A stretch of DNA of 64,000 bases, taken from assembly GCA_030680355.1 (NCBI GenBank), contig JAUXVF010000031.1, positions 310,001 to 374,000 of the forward strand, read 5' to 3'. This stretch comes from Caulobacter sp. GTDB lineage: Bacteria; Pseudomonadota; Alphaproteobacteria; Caulobacterales; Caulobacteraceae. The notes under the pieces were generated by a model. It had not been told where the DNA came from. It was given only the letters and a program-made list of their open reading frames with translations, and did not search any database. Every line of letters begins with the position of its first letter. Positions within the stretch are counted from its first letter, which is position 1. Of this stretch, positions 34,042-42,686 are shown piece by piece. Position numbers and translations under genes: made by a program.

Positions 34042-35070
34042 GTGGTTCCGGGTGTCGATCTTGCCAGCCTGTCTGCCTGGATGGATCGCCAGGCCCTGGG
34101 AACAGGTCCGATCAAGGACGCATCCCTTCTCGCCGGCGGCACCCAGAACCTGCTGGTGCGCTTCCTCCGGGATGACAGAGTCTACGTTCTGCGCCGGCCT
34201 CCGGCCTACCCACGCGCCAACTCCAATGAGACCATGCGCCGCGAAGCCCGGATGCTCCGCGCCCTGAAGGGCAGCGCCGTGCCGCACCCACCTCTGATCG
34301 CCGCCTGCGACGACGAGGCGGTGCTTGGCGCAAGCTTCTACCTCATGGAGCCGGTGGATGGCTTCAACCCCTCGACCGGCCTCCCGGCTCTGCATGCCGG
34401 CTCCCCGGCGGTGCGCCACCGGATGGGCCTGGCCATGGCCGAAGGCATCGCGGTCCTGGGGCAGCTTGATTTCGAGGCCCTCGGGCTGGGCGACTTCGGA
34501 CGGCCGGACAACTATCTCGAGCGACAGGTCGCCCGTTGGCGCGCGCAGCTGGACAGCTATCGCGAGCATGCCGGCTGGGATGGCGAGGCCGGCATACCCG
34601 GGTTGTACCGTGTCGCGGCCTGGCTCGCCGCCAACCGCCCCAGCGCCGCCGAACCCGGGATAATTCACGGCGACTATCACCTTGCCAACGTCATGTACCG
34701 CAACGACGGGCCGGAGTTGGCGGCGATCGTCGACTGGGAGCTGACCACGATCGGCGACCCGCTGATCGACCTGGGCTGGCTGCTGGCGACCTGGCCGGAA
34801 GGCGACGACCCGCCTCCGGAGCAGACGCAGGTGCAGCCCTGGATGGGGTTCCCCACGGCCGATGAAATGATCGCCCACTATGGCGCCCACAGTCACCGCG
34901 ATCTCTCCGCCATCACCTGGTACGGCGTGCTGGCCTGCTACAAGCTGGGCATCATCCTGGAAGGCACCCACGCACGCGCCTGCGCCGGTCGGGCGCCCAA
35001 ACAGACCGGCGACATGCTGCATGCCCAGACGGTGGCGCTTTTCGAGCGTGCTCTGCGGTGGATCGGATGA
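34042..35070 (+). CDS. APH-fold phosphotransferase family protein (ACAD10/FadE36-like), GTG start
   Basis: A 342-aa protein with aminoglycoside-phosphotransferase/choline-kinase fold. The catalytic loop HGDYHLANVMY and the metal site IVDWELTTIGDPLIDLGW are intact, and ASLLAGGTQNLLVRF is the N-terminal nucleotide loop. In bacteria these proteins are often found next to or fused with acyl-CoA dehydrogenases, where they phosphorylate a hydroxyacyl-CoA to help its dehydration (as with 4-hydroxyacyl-CoAs). The GTG start at 34042 has GGGAGGG 6-8 bases ahead. It precedes an SDR by 18 bases. Confidence 0.85.
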   Translation: MVPGVDLASLSAWMDRQALGTGPIKDASLLAGGTQNLLVRFLRDDRVYVLRRPPAYPRANSNETMRREARMLRALKGSAVPHPPLIAACDDEAVLGASFYLMEPVDGFNPSTGLPALHAGSPAVRHRMGLAMAEGIAVLGQLDFEALGLGDFGRPDNYLERQVARWRAQLDSYREHAGWDGEAGIPGLYRVAAWLAANRPSAAEPGIIHGDYHLANVMYRNDGPELAAIVDWELTTIGDPLIDLGWLLATWPEGDDPPPEQTQVQPWMGFPTADEMIAHYGAHSHRDLSAITWYGVLACYKLGIILEGTHARACAGRAPKQTGDMLHAQTVALFERALRWIG

Positions 35071-35088
35071 ACAGGGCGGGCCTTTGGC

Positions 35089-35823
35089 ATGAATGATCCG
35101 GATTTCAACGGCAAGACGGTGCTGGTCGTCGGCGGCTCCAGCGGCATCGGCAACGGTGTGGCCAGGGCCTTTCTCGCCCGCGGCGCGCGGGTCTGTGTCT
35201 GGGGCACCCGGCCCACCGCGGAAGACTATGCGGACGTCGAGGGTTCCGACCTCCAGGGGCTCGGCTACAGCTGCGTCGACGTGGGCGTCCCCGATCAGAT
35301 CGCCGCGGCGCCGGACCCTTTCGACACGCTCGACGTCCTCGTGCTTTGCCAGGGCGCGGTCATCTACCGCCGCGGCGAATATGAGCAGGAGGGCTGGGAC
35401 CGGGTGATGGCGGTCAACCTGGACAGCCTTCTGCACTGCTCGCGCCGCTTTTACCCGCAGTTGAAGGCCAGCCGCGGCTCGGTGGTCATCGTCAGCTCCA
35501 TCTCCGCCTTCCGCGCCAACAAGGGCAACCCGGCCTATGCGGCCTCCAAGTCGGGCGCGGTCAGCCTGACCCGGACCCTGGGCCAGGCCTGGGCGCCGGA
35601 CGGGATCCGTGTGAACGGCCTCGCGCCGGGCCTGGTCGACACAAAGCTGACCAAGGTCACCACCGAGGACCCGCGGCGCCGCGAGGCGGCCCTGGCGTCG
35701 ATCCCCGTCGGTCGATTGGGCCTGCCAGACGACATGGCCGGAGCGGTCTTGTTCCTGGCGTCCCCCTGGGCCGCCTACGTCTGTGGCCAGACGTTGGTTG
35801 TGGACGGCGGGGCGACCCTTTGA
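35089..35823 (+). CDS. Short-chain dehydrogenase/reductase
   Basis: A 244-aa SDR with GGSSGIGNG nucleotide-binding loop near residues 13-21, VSSISAF and the complete motif YAASKSG, ending in TLVVDGGATL. WGTRPTAEDY after strand 2 carries Thr/Arg, suggesting NADP(H). It follows the phosphotransferase gene by 18 bases and ends 40 bases before the luciferase-like oxidoreductase gene, so the genes from 34042 to 38900 likely form one operon. Substrate not known. Confidence 0.87.
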   Translation: MNDPDFNGKTVLVVGGSSGIGNGVARAFLARGARVCVWGTRPTAEDYADVEGSDLQGLGYSCVDVGVPDQIAAAPDPFDTLDVLVLCQGAVIYRRGEYEQEGWDRVMAVNLDSLLHCSRRFYPQLKASRGSVVIVSSISAFRANKGNPAYAASKSGAVSLTRTLGQAWAPDGIRVNGLAPGLVDTKLTKVTTEDPRRREAALASIPVGRLGLPDDMAGAVLFLASPWAAYVCGQTLVVDGGATL

Positions 35824-35863
35824 GGCGGCCGCCCTCCTATTGGGATTTCTCGAAAGGCACGCA

Positions 35864-36778
35864 ATGAGCGTTCAGGTCTCGATCTTCTATCGGCCCTATC
35901 AGTCCCCGGGCGGGGATCTCAGCGTCTGCCTTGATGTGGCCCGCGCCATGGACGAGGCCGGCATCCATTCGGTGATCTTCGGCGATCACCTGCTGCTGGG
36001 CGCGAACTTGAAGGCCTATCCCTACGGCGCCTTCCTGCATCCGGCGGAGTCGGCCTGGATGGAGCCGCTCACCACCCTTGCAGCCATGGCGGCGGTGACC
36101 AAGACGCTCAAACTGGCCACCGGAATTCTGATCGCGCCCCTGCGCCATCCGGTTCTGATGGCCAAGACCATCGCCACCCTGGACGTGATCTCGGGGGGAC
36201 GCACCCAGCTGGCGCTGGGCGTCGGCTGGCAGAAGGAAGAATACGACGCCCTCGGCCTGCCGTTCGAGGAACGCTACGCCCGGCTGGAGGAGTCCGTGCG
36301 CGCCTGCCGCGCCATCTGGGGCGAACAGCCGATCAATTTTGAATCCGAGAACGTGCATGTCTCCGACGCCTGGGCGCTGCCGCGTCCCTTGCAGGCGCGG
36401 GTGCCGCTGCTGCTGGGCCTCAACATGACCGGCAAGAACGCCCGGCGGATGGCCGAGCTGGCCGACGGCTGGTGCCCGGTCGGCTTGACGCCGGCTCAGA
36501 TCCGCGAGGGCGTCGACCGTCTGGAGGAGGCTCTGACCGTCGTCGGGCGTGATCTGTCCGACCAGCATATCCGGGTCGGCATTCCCCACATTGAAGGCGC
36601 CGACGGCAAGGTCGACGTGCGCCGCAGTCTGGCGGCTATCCCCGAATACGCCGCTGCGGGCGGCACCATCCTGACCATCGCCTCGCCACCCAACCCGGAC
36701 TCCCTCGCCGAGCTCATGACGTTCATCGAGGAAGTCGGCCAGGTGGCCCGGGAATATGCCGAGGCACCGGCGCTTTAG
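35864..36778 (+). CDS. Luciferase-like (LLM) class flavin-dependent oxidoreductase
   Basis: A 304-aa TIM-barrel protein of the bacterial luciferase-like family; MSVQVSIFYRPYQSP and the HSVIFGDHLLLGAN region, then LATGILIAPLRHPVLMAKTIATLD and LALGVGWQKEEYDALGL, are highly typical of the F420/FMN-dependent group known as the TIGR03619-type. The ATG at 35864 has AAAGG 7-8 bases upstream. It could be an FMN-dependent Baeyer-Villiger or other monooxygenase needing reduced flavin, or an F420-type reductase. No flavin reductase gene is adjacent; one exists at 61475 far away. It precedes the P450 gene by 14 bases. Confidence 0.87.
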   Translation: MSVQVSIFYRPYQSPGGDLSVCLDVARAMDEAGIHSVIFGDHLLLGANLKAYPYGAFLHPAESAWMEPLTTLAAMAAVTKTLKLATGILIAPLRHPVLMAKTIATLDVISGGRTQLALGVGWQKEEYDALGLPFEERYARLEESVRACRAIWGEQPINFESENVHVSDAWALPRPLQARVPLLLGLNMTGKNARRMAELADGWCPVGLTPAQIREGVDRLEEALTVVGRDLSDQHIRVGIPHIEGADGKVDVRRSLAAIPEYAAAGGTILTIASPPNPDSLAELMTFIEEVGQVAREYAEAPAL

Positions 36779-36792
36779 ATCTGGAGATGACA

Positions 36793-38043
36793 ATGGCTGA
36801 CGCTTCCACGCGCCCGATCGGGGAATTCAGCTTCCTCGACCCGAAGGTGCAGGACGATCCCTTCGAATTCTACCAGGCCCTGCACGCCCAGGCGCCCGTC
36901 TACCAGATGCCCGAGACCGGCATGTTCATCGTCTCGCGCTATGACGACCTGCGTGAAATGTTGATGGACACGGCGACCTTCTCCAACCGCATGGAGACAA
37001 AGACCCTCCAGGGCGAGAACTGGCAGATCTACGAAGACATCATCGCCGAGAAGGGCTGGCCGGAGGCCGGCACCCTCAACTTTTCCGATCCCCCAGCCCA
37101 CATCCGTTATCGCCGCATCGCCGACAAGATCTTCAACGCCCGCCGCATTGAGGCGATCGCACCGAAAATCACCGAGATCGTCAACGAGGTCATCGATCGC
37201 TTCATCGACCGTGGCGAATGCGACGTGGTGCAGGACTTGGCCTTCCCTCTGGTGGGGACGGTGATCTCCGAGCAACTCGGCCTCGATCCGTCGCAGATGG
37301 AAACCTACAAGCGCTGGGGCGATGCGATCATGCTGCCCGCCGCGCGCATTCTGACCCCCGAGGAGATCCGCGAGAACGCGGAAACCATCCTTGAGATGCA
37401 GCACTACGTCGCCGGCCAGCTGGAGGCCCGGCGCCAGGATCCGCACAACGACCTGATCTCGGCCGTGGTGCTGGAAGGCGCCGCCGACGTCGAGCCTCTG
37501 GACATGCATGAGATGCAGAGTCTGATGCGGCAGTTCCTGTCGGGCACCTACGAGTCGCTGGTCAGCGCAATCTCGCACGGCGTCTGGCTGCTGATGCGCT
37601 TCCCCGACCAGATGGCGAAGCTGCGAGCCGACCCGTCGCGCGTGAAGGACTTCGTGGAAGAACTGCTGCGCTTTGAGTCGCCCGTCCCGGGCCTGGCCCG
37701 CATCGCCACGCGGGACACGGAGATCGCCGGCGTGGCGATACCCAAGGGCGCCCTGGTCATGCCGCGCTACGCGGCGGCCAATCATGACGCCGCCAAGTTC
37801 GAATGCCCGCACGTGATGGACATAGACCGTAAGGACAAGCGCCACATCGCCTTCGGCGCCGGGCCCCATCTGTGCGTTGGCCGGGTCCTGGCGCGACGGG
37901 AGTTGATCACCGCCTTCGGGGCCGTGCTGGCGCGGATGGACAATATCGAGCTGGCCCGGCCGCTGCCCGATCCGGTTCACGTGCCGCACATGATGCTGCG
38001 GCCGATGCGCGAACTTTACATCCGCTTTGACAAGATTGGCTAA
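36793..38043 (+). CDS. Cytochrome P450
   Basis: A 416-aa soluble bacterial P450. The heme loop is FGAGPHLCVGR with the axial Cys361; the ExxR motif is Glu290-Leu-Leu-Arg293; the I-helix around 249-257 reads LSGTYESLV, with Glu-Ser in place of the usual acid-Thr pair. The ATG at 36793 follows GGAG at 7 bases; the ATG at 36787 overlaps it. It should hydroxylate a hydrophobic substrate using O2 and electrons from a ferredoxin, for which no gene is near. A steroid- or terpene-hydroxylating role fits the surroundings, as does attack on an aromatic ring to give a catechol. Confidence 0.92.
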   Translation: MADASTRPIGEFSFLDPKVQDDPFEFYQALHAQAPVYQMPETGMFIVSRYDDLREMLMDTATFSNRMETKTLQGENWQIYEDIIAEKGWPEAGTLNFSDPPAHIRYRRIADKIFNARRIEAIAPKITEIVNEVIDRFIDRGECDVVQDLAFPLVGTVISEQLGLDPSQMETYKRWGDAIMLPAARILTPEEIRENAETILEMQHYVAGQLEARRQDPHNDLISAVVLEGAADVEPLDMHEMQSLMRQFLSGTYESLVSAISHGVWLLMRFPDQMAKLRADPSRVKDFVEELLRFESPVPGLARIATRDTEIAGVAIPKGALVMPRYAAANHDAAKFECPHVMDIDRKDKRHIAFGAGPHLCVGRVLARRELITAFGAVLARMDNIELARPLPDPVHVPHMMLRPMRELYIRFDKIG

Positions 38044-38075
38044 AGCCGTGGGGCAGCTGACCGGGGAGGGCCGAC

Positions 38076-38900
38076 ATGGGTGATCGTCTGAAAGGCAAGG
38101 TGGCGGTGGTCACCGGCGGAGCGAGCGGCATCGGAGAAGCCACCGCCCGGCTGTTCGTCGCCGAGGGCGCCAGCGTGGTGATCGCCGACGTGCAGGCGGA
38201 CGCCGGCGAGGCGCTGGCGGCCGAACTGGGCCAGGCCAGCTTTGTCCATGTGGACATCACCTCGGAAGCGGCCGTCGCCGGCGCTGTCGACCACGCCGTC
38301 AAGCGCTTCGGGCGCCTGGACTGCATGATCAACAACGCCGGCTTCATCGGCGCGATCGGCTCGATCCGCACCATCGAGGCGGAAGCCTGGCGCGCCACCA
38401 TGGCGGCGTTGCTGGACGGGGTGTTCTTTGGCGTCAAACATGCCGCCCGCGTCCTGGTGGAACAGGGCGGCGGCGGCTCGATCCTGACCACGACCAGCAT
38501 TGCCGGCCTGCGCGGCGGTTTTGGCGCCCACGCCTACACCACGGCCAAACATGCGGTGATCGGGCTGACCCGCTCGGCCGCGGCGGAGCTGGCGCCGCAC
38601 CGGATCAGGGTCAACGCCGTCGCGCCGGGCAATGTCATCAGCCCCCTGTCGCTGGCCCTGGTAGGGGGCGACGAAGAGGCCATGGACCGGATGGCGGCCG
38701 AGGCGTCGCCGATGAAGCTGGCCATGTATCCGCCGGAAACCGCCGAAGCCTTCGCCTACCTGGCCAGCGACGGCGCGCGCCAGGTGACAGGACAGGTGCT
38801 GGTGGTCGACGCCGGCCTGACCATGGCCCCGGAAATTCCCTTCTTCCACACCGCCGAGCCCGGGTTTATCGGGCCGCCGTTGCGCGGACCGGGGTCATGA
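38076..38900 (+). CDS. Short-chain dehydrogenase/reductase
   Basis: A 274-aa SDR of the levodione/7alpha-hydroxysteroid dehydrogenase-like size. Complete motifs: TGGASGIGEATA, VIADVQAD (acidic end of strand 2, NAD type), INNAGF, STTSIAGLRGG-like TTTSIAGL and YTTAKHA. A C-terminal tail of about 25 residues (PEIPFFHTAEPGFIGPP) extends beyond the VVDAG motif. It ends with a stop codon inside a perfect 18-bp palindrome. Last gene of the rightward P450 block, 32 bases after the P450 gene. Confidence 0.88.
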   Translation: MGDRLKGKVAVVTGGASGIGEATARLFVAEGASVVIADVQADAGEALAAELGQASFVHVDITSEAAVAGAVDHAVKRFGRLDCMINNAGFIGAIGSIRTIEAEAWRATMAALLDGVFFGVKHAARVLVEQGGGGSILTTTSIAGLRGGFGAHAYTTAKHAVIGLTRSAAAELAPHRIRVNAVAPGNVISPLSLALVGGDEEAMDRMAAEASPMKLAMYPPETAEAFAYLASDGARQVTGQVLVVDAGLTMAPEIPFFHTAEPGFIGPPLRGPGS

Positions 38901-38924
38901 CCCCGGCCGCTCCGGCCCGGGGTG
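38890..38924. terminator. Palindromes between convergent genes, probable bidirectional terminator
   Basis: CCGGGGTCATGACCCCGG (38890-38907) is an 18-bp perfect palindrome holding the SDR stop codon. A second stem, ACCCCGG (38901-38907) with CCGGGGT (38918-38924), overlaps it. These lie between two convergent genes and could end transcription from both sides; no U-tract follows, so the mechanism is unsure. Confidence 0.45.
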
Positions 38925-39470
38925 TCACCGCCCGGCCTGGAAAGCCGCCAGCAGCGCATAGAAGGGGTCGTTGGGCGCCTTGCCGCTGCGGTGGTCGCCG
39001 GCGACGTCGTTGCCGTTCGCCGGCGCGTCGACCACGCGCTCGAGGTCGTGGACGCCGATCCGGTGGATAATCTTCCAGACTCCCTCGCGGCGCTCGAAGC
39101 GGTCGAGATAGCGGCCCTTGACGAGGGTCTCCTCCCAACCGTCTCCCGAGGCCTTGGGCGAGCGGTTGTAGGCGACGAAATGACAGTCCGAGATGGCGCG
39201 GTCCCCGGCCACCTGAATCATTGGATTGGCGATCATATGGGTCACCGCGACCCGGTCGGCGAGCCAGCCCAGGGCGTGGGGAATCCATTCCTGCGAGTTG
39301 ATCTGCACGCCGGCGTGGTCGGTGATCGAATCCGGATGGAAACAGGTCGCCAGCCGCTCGGCGTCCGACCGGTCGCAGCTGTGACAATAGCGATGCAGCA
39401 CGTCCAGGATTTGATCCCTGGCGATGAGCTCATCCACGGCCGTGGACGGCCGACTGACCGAATTCTGCAT
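38925..39470 (-). CDS. SnoaL-like (NTF2-fold) nuclear-transport-factor-2 family protein
   Basis: A 181-aa single-domain protein with NTF2/SnoaL fold: ELIARDQILDVLHRYCHSCDR, LATCFHPDSITDH, and VWKIIHRIGVHDLERV. Members include steroid isomerases, polyketide cyclases and Rieske beta subunits; no Rieske alpha subunit is beside it. The ATG at 39470 has GAGGAG ahead; an upstream ATG at 39500 is less likely. It is divergent from an SDR gene. A dehydratase or ketosteroid-isomerase-like function is possible. The catalytic Asp/His arrangement cannot be settled by reading alone. Confidence 0.82.
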   Translation of the reverse strand: MQNSVSRPSTAVDELIARDQILDVLHRYCHSCDRSDAERLATCFHPDSITDHAGVQINSQEWIPHALGWLADRVAVTHMIANPMIQVAGDRAISDCHFVAYNRSPKASGDGWEETLVKGRYLDRFERREGVWKIIHRIGVHDLERVVDAPANGNDVAGDHRSGKAPNDPFYALLAAFQAGR

Positions 39471-39564
39471 TGAGGTCTCCTCGCGTGATGGTCGGGTCAT
39501 CGTTCAAATTCTAGGGAAACACGGCCGCCAGACGGCGCCGGTTCGGGAAATCAGGGAGATTGGC

Positions 39565-40365
39565 ATGGGTCGATTGAGCGGACGGGTGGCGGTGATCACC
39601 GGCGGCACCAGCGGCATCGGGGAGGGGACGGTGGCGCTGTTCATCGAGGAGGGCGCGAAGGTGGTGTTCACCGGCCGCAACGCCGCGGTCGGCGAGGCTC
39701 TGGCTGATCGCCTCGGCGCGAACGCCCGCTTCGTTCAGGGCGATGTGCGGCGCGAGGGCGACATCAGCCGCGTGATCGAGGCCGCGGTCACCGAGTTCGG
39801 CGCGCTCGACGTGCTGTTCAACAACGCCGGCGGGCCGACGCGCGGCGAACTCGAAACCTTTACGGGTCGGGACTTCGAGGACGCCATGAACCTCCTGCTG
39901 GGCAGTGTTCTCTACGGGATGAAACACGCCGCCCCGATCATGAAACGGCAGGGCCGGGGCGCGATCATCAACACCACGAGCGTCGGCGCCCTGCGCACCG
40001 ACATGGGGACCTATCTCTATTCCATCGCCAAGGCCGCGGTGACCCACGCGACCCGGCTGGCCGGCATGGAGCTGGGCCAGCACGGGATCACGGTGAATTC
40101 CATATCGCCGGGCGGGATCGTGACGCCGCTGTTCTTTGGAGGCTCGGGGGCAAACGCCGGGCTGGAGCCGGCGCACCGCGAGGCCAAACTGGAAAAGCTG
40201 GCGCAAAACCTGGCCGGCATCACCCCCCTGCATCGGGCCGGGGCGCCGCGCGACATCGCGGCCGCGGCGGTCTTCCTCGCCAGCGACGACGGCGCCTTCA
40301 TCAACTGCCATGACCTGGTGGTCGATGGCGGCATGGTGGCCGGCGGCCGCACCAGCTACGCCTGA
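39565..40365 (+). CDS. Short-chain dehydrogenase/reductase
   Basis: A 266-aa SDR: TGGTSGIGEGTV, VVFTGRNAAVG (NADP-like Arg), FNNAG, NTTSVGAL and YSIAKAA give the complete set, ending in DLVVDGGMV. The ATG at 39565 has AGGGAG 7-8 bases upstream, whereas the longer frame from 39424 runs through the divergent promoter region. It is divergent from the SnoaL-like gene and convergent with the DUF2889 gene. Its role is probably in keto/hydroxy conversions of the pathway. Confidence 0.88.
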   Translation: MGRLSGRVAVITGGTSGIGEGTVALFIEEGAKVVFTGRNAAVGEALADRLGANARFVQGDVRREGDISRVIEAAVTEFGALDVLFNNAGGPTRGELETFTGRDFEDAMNLLLGSVLYGMKHAAPIMKRQGRGAIINTTSVGALRTDMGTYLYSIAKAAVTHATRLAGMELGQHGITVNSISPGGIVTPLFFGGSGANAGLEPAHREAKLEKLAQNLAGITPLHRAGAPRDIAAAAVFLASDDGAFINCHDLVVDGGMVAGGRTSYA

Positions 40366-40397
40366 AGCGGCCGGACCAGGGGGAAGGCGAGGGCGCA

Positions 40398-41216
40398 TCA
40401 GTCCTTGGACAGGTCGCCGAGCGGTGCGTCCGGCCTGGCGGTGAAGTCCAGGGTCGAGCCGCGCATGCGATGCGTCGTCGCCAGCTTTTCCGGCTGGAAG
40501 GTGAAGCAGTCGCCGCTCTTGCGGCTGAACAGCAGGGCGGCGATGTCCACACCCTCGGCGTCCAGGTCCATGGTCCGGGCGGCGGATATCCCGATCGCCC
40601 GGCGGAAGATGTAGACGGCGTCGAAGAGCTCGGGGCTCAGGGAGTCGCGGGCCCAGACCAGCAGGCTGCGCAGCGGGCGGCCCGCGAACGGTTCCGGCGA
40701 CACGATCACATCCCCGGCCACCAGCTTTTCCGGCGCATGCGGATCGCCGTGCGGCTGGGTCGGCCGGCGAATCTGCCAGTCGAACAACAGCTCGCCGTTT
40801 CGGTGCAGGGTGGCGCGCGCCGGGTCGTCGCCGATCGGCGCGGGGACCGCGGCGGCGTAGTCGGCGTGGAGCTGGCCGCGCAGGGCGTGCGAGCCCGCCA
40901 GCGCCGCCAGTTCGTACATGTGGGTGCATTGGGCGCGGGGATCGGCCTGCCGGATGAAGTCGCTGGTGCAGGCCTGTAGCGGCAGTCCCTCCAGGACCTT
41001 GAGCGCGTCCGGTGCGAAACGGCAGGTGTTCCAGGGCGTGCGGATTGCCCGCCCGCGCACGGTGAGGATCTTCTCGCCGTCATGGGTCAGATCGACGCCG
41101 AAGCGGTGGTAGTCGTCTTCCATGTCCGCGCTCAAGGCGCCGGCCGTCCCGGTGATCCGAACGCTTCGCCGGAATATCGTCACCTTGGCGCCCTGGGTTG
41201 GCGGTGTCTGATCCAT
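40398..41216 (-). CDS. DUF2889 family protein
   Basis: A 272-aa protein that I place in DUF2889 on the segments VTIFRRSVRITG, LSADMEDDYHRFGVDLTHDG, RTPWNTCRFAPDAL and CTHMYELAALA. The start at 41216 lies in the correct frame behind an overlong shadow extension. No membrane segment or signal peptide. Conserved Cys/His residues (CTHM) hint at metal binding but that is speculation. Members of this family are often seen in aromatic or steroid catabolic clusters; no activity is known to me. It is separated from the amidohydrolase upstream (41326) by about 110 bases and may share its promoter. Confidence 0.75.
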   Translation of the reverse strand: MDQTPPTQGAKVTIFRRSVRITGTAGALSADMEDDYHRFGVDLTHDGEKILTVRGRAIRTPWNTCRFAPDALKVLEGLPLQACTSDFIRQADPRAQCTHMYELAALAGSHALRGQLHADYAAAVPAPIGDDPARATLHRNGELLFDWQIRRPTQPHGDPHAPEKLVAGDVIVSPEPFAGRPLRSLLVWARDSLSPELFDAVYIFRRAIGISAARTMDLDAEGVDIAALLFSRKSGDCFTFQPEKLATTHRMRGSTLDFTARPDAPLGDLSKD

Positions 41217-41325
41217 GGGCTGGTCCTCGAAGGCGGCATGGCGGGCTTCGGCGCGGCTCGCGCCGTCGGCCGGACTGGAGCGCGGACCCGGGCGGCGGAG
41301 CGTCCGGGTCCTTGCCCCTGGGATG

Positions 41326-42534
41326 CTAGTCGAGGTGATAGACCTTCGCCGCATTGCTGTAGAGGATCTTTTCGGCGACCTCGGCCGGATAGTCGGCGAG
41401 GACCTCCTGAATGTACTGCTTGGGCGCCACGGCGCTGGAGGCCGGTCCCGGGCTCATACTGGTGGGATGCGGGAAGTCCGACTCGTAGAGGATGTTGTCG
41501 GCCCCGAGTTGGTCGATCGCCGTCTTCAGCGTGCGCCGCTCGAACCAGAAACAGCCGTAGATCTGCCGCTTGAAATACTCGCTGGGCAGCAGATCAAGAC
41601 TGGGGTTGTCCTCGCGGACGCCGCCGTTGATCCACATCCAGTCCATCATATCGAGAGCGAAGGGCAGCCAGCCGACGCCGCTCTCGACGGACACGAAGTT
41701 CAGCTTGGGGAACATGTGGCAGATGCCGCCCATGACCAGTTGGGCGATGACCCGCGAGTTCTGCAGGGTGAACAGCACCGGCAGCGAGGCGAAGGCGGCG
41801 TGCTGTCCGTTGCGCTCATGGATCAGCGTGAAATCGGACATGTCGCCCGATCCGATGTGGAAGTTGATCGGCAGCTGCATGTCCTGGGCCGCGGCCCAGA
41901 AGCGGTCCCAGTGCGGATCGGTCAGCTTGGGTTGGCCGAAGTGCTGTGGCTCGCTGGTGAGGATCAGGCCCTTGTGGCCGATCTTGGCGGCGCGCTCCAT
42001 CTCCTTGATGCAGAGATCCATGTCCCAGAAGGGCATGGCGGCCTGCGGGATCAGCCGCTTCTTGTCGGCGCTGGACCAATCGACGGCCCAGTCGTTGTAG
42101 GCCTGGACGCAGAGCATCATCAGCTCGGGGTCTTCAAGGCCCAGGTACTGCCCCGCGCCGAAGCCGGCGACATTGGGATAGAAGATCTGGGCGTAGATGC
42201 CGTACTCGTCCATCTTCTTGAGACGCTCGGTCGCGTTCCAGGCGCTGGGCGCGACATCGGCCCACACGCGCGGGTGTTTCGGCGGGTACTCGTGCCAGCC
42301 GGCCATCGAGGCGCCCGCCGCGGTGCCCAGGCGGTTGTTGTTGAAATACCAGGCGTCCTCCTGGGCCACCGGATCCCATTTCACGTTGGGCACCCGCTCG
42401 CCCCATTTCTTCACCGAGATCCGCGATGTCCAGAGATCGTAGGGCTCGATGATGTGGGTGTCGGTGTCGATGACTTTGTATTTCTGCACCAGGGCGTTCA
42501 TGGCCAGCTTCCTCTCCAGGGGCTCGTGGCTCAT
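41326..42534 (-). CDS. Amidohydrolase family protein (paralogue of 18231-19505)
   Basis: A 402-aa amidohydrolase-2 protein. The first metal motif reads VIDTDTHIIEPYDLW (DTHxxE instead of HxH), the later blocks are INFHIGSGDMS, SVESGVGWLPFALDMMDW and YESDFPHPTSMSPG, with the catalytic Asp. The same pattern occurs in the gene at 18231. Both candidate starts (42534 and 42501) have a GGAAG ribosome site at similar spacing; the longer is given. It may act as hydrolase or decarboxylase on a ring-cleavage product. It lies in a leftward unit with the DUF2889 gene. Confidence 0.88.
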   Translation of the reverse strand: MSHEPLERKLAMNALVQKYKVIDTDTHIIEPYDLWTSRISVKKWGERVPNVKWDPVAQEDAWYFNNNRLGTAAGASMAGWHEYPPKHPRVWADVAPSAWNATERLKKMDEYGIYAQIFYPNVAGFGAGQYLGLEDPELMMLCVQAYNDWAVDWSSADKKRLIPQAAMPFWDMDLCIKEMERAAKIGHKGLILTSEPQHFGQPKLTDPHWDRFWAAAQDMQLPINFHIGSGDMSDFTLIHERNGQHAAFASLPVLFTLQNSRVIAQLVMGGICHMFPKLNFVSVESGVGWLPFALDMMDWMWINGGVREDNPSLDLLPSEYFKRQIYGCFWFERRTLKTAIDQLGADNILYESDFPHPTSMSPGPASSAVAPKQYIQEVLADYPAEVAEKILYSNAAKVYHLD

Positions 42535-42686
42535 GTGGCCACTTCCTGTAGATCATCTAACGGTTAAGCGGCGCGGTCAACGCGCCTTTCGGAGTCCGGA
42601 GGGGCTCCTGTGAGCGCACGCGGGTGCGCAAACCCGGCCACCGGGGCGGGCGGGTCCGTGCGCGCGGGGGCGGCGCTGTCGGGGGG

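Noticed and set aside
35864..36778. Reading the LLM protein as the luciferase partner of the LuxE/LuxC pair
   Set aside because: It lies 13 kb away in a different unit, is a single gene of the TIGR03619-like group rather than an alpha/beta luciferase, and has no link beyond distant fold similarity.
42614..42645. Hairpins GCGCAC/GTGCGC and CCCGG/CCGGG as terminator of the GntR gene
   Set aside because: Short stems in very GC-rich sequence without a U-tract; chance formation is likely.
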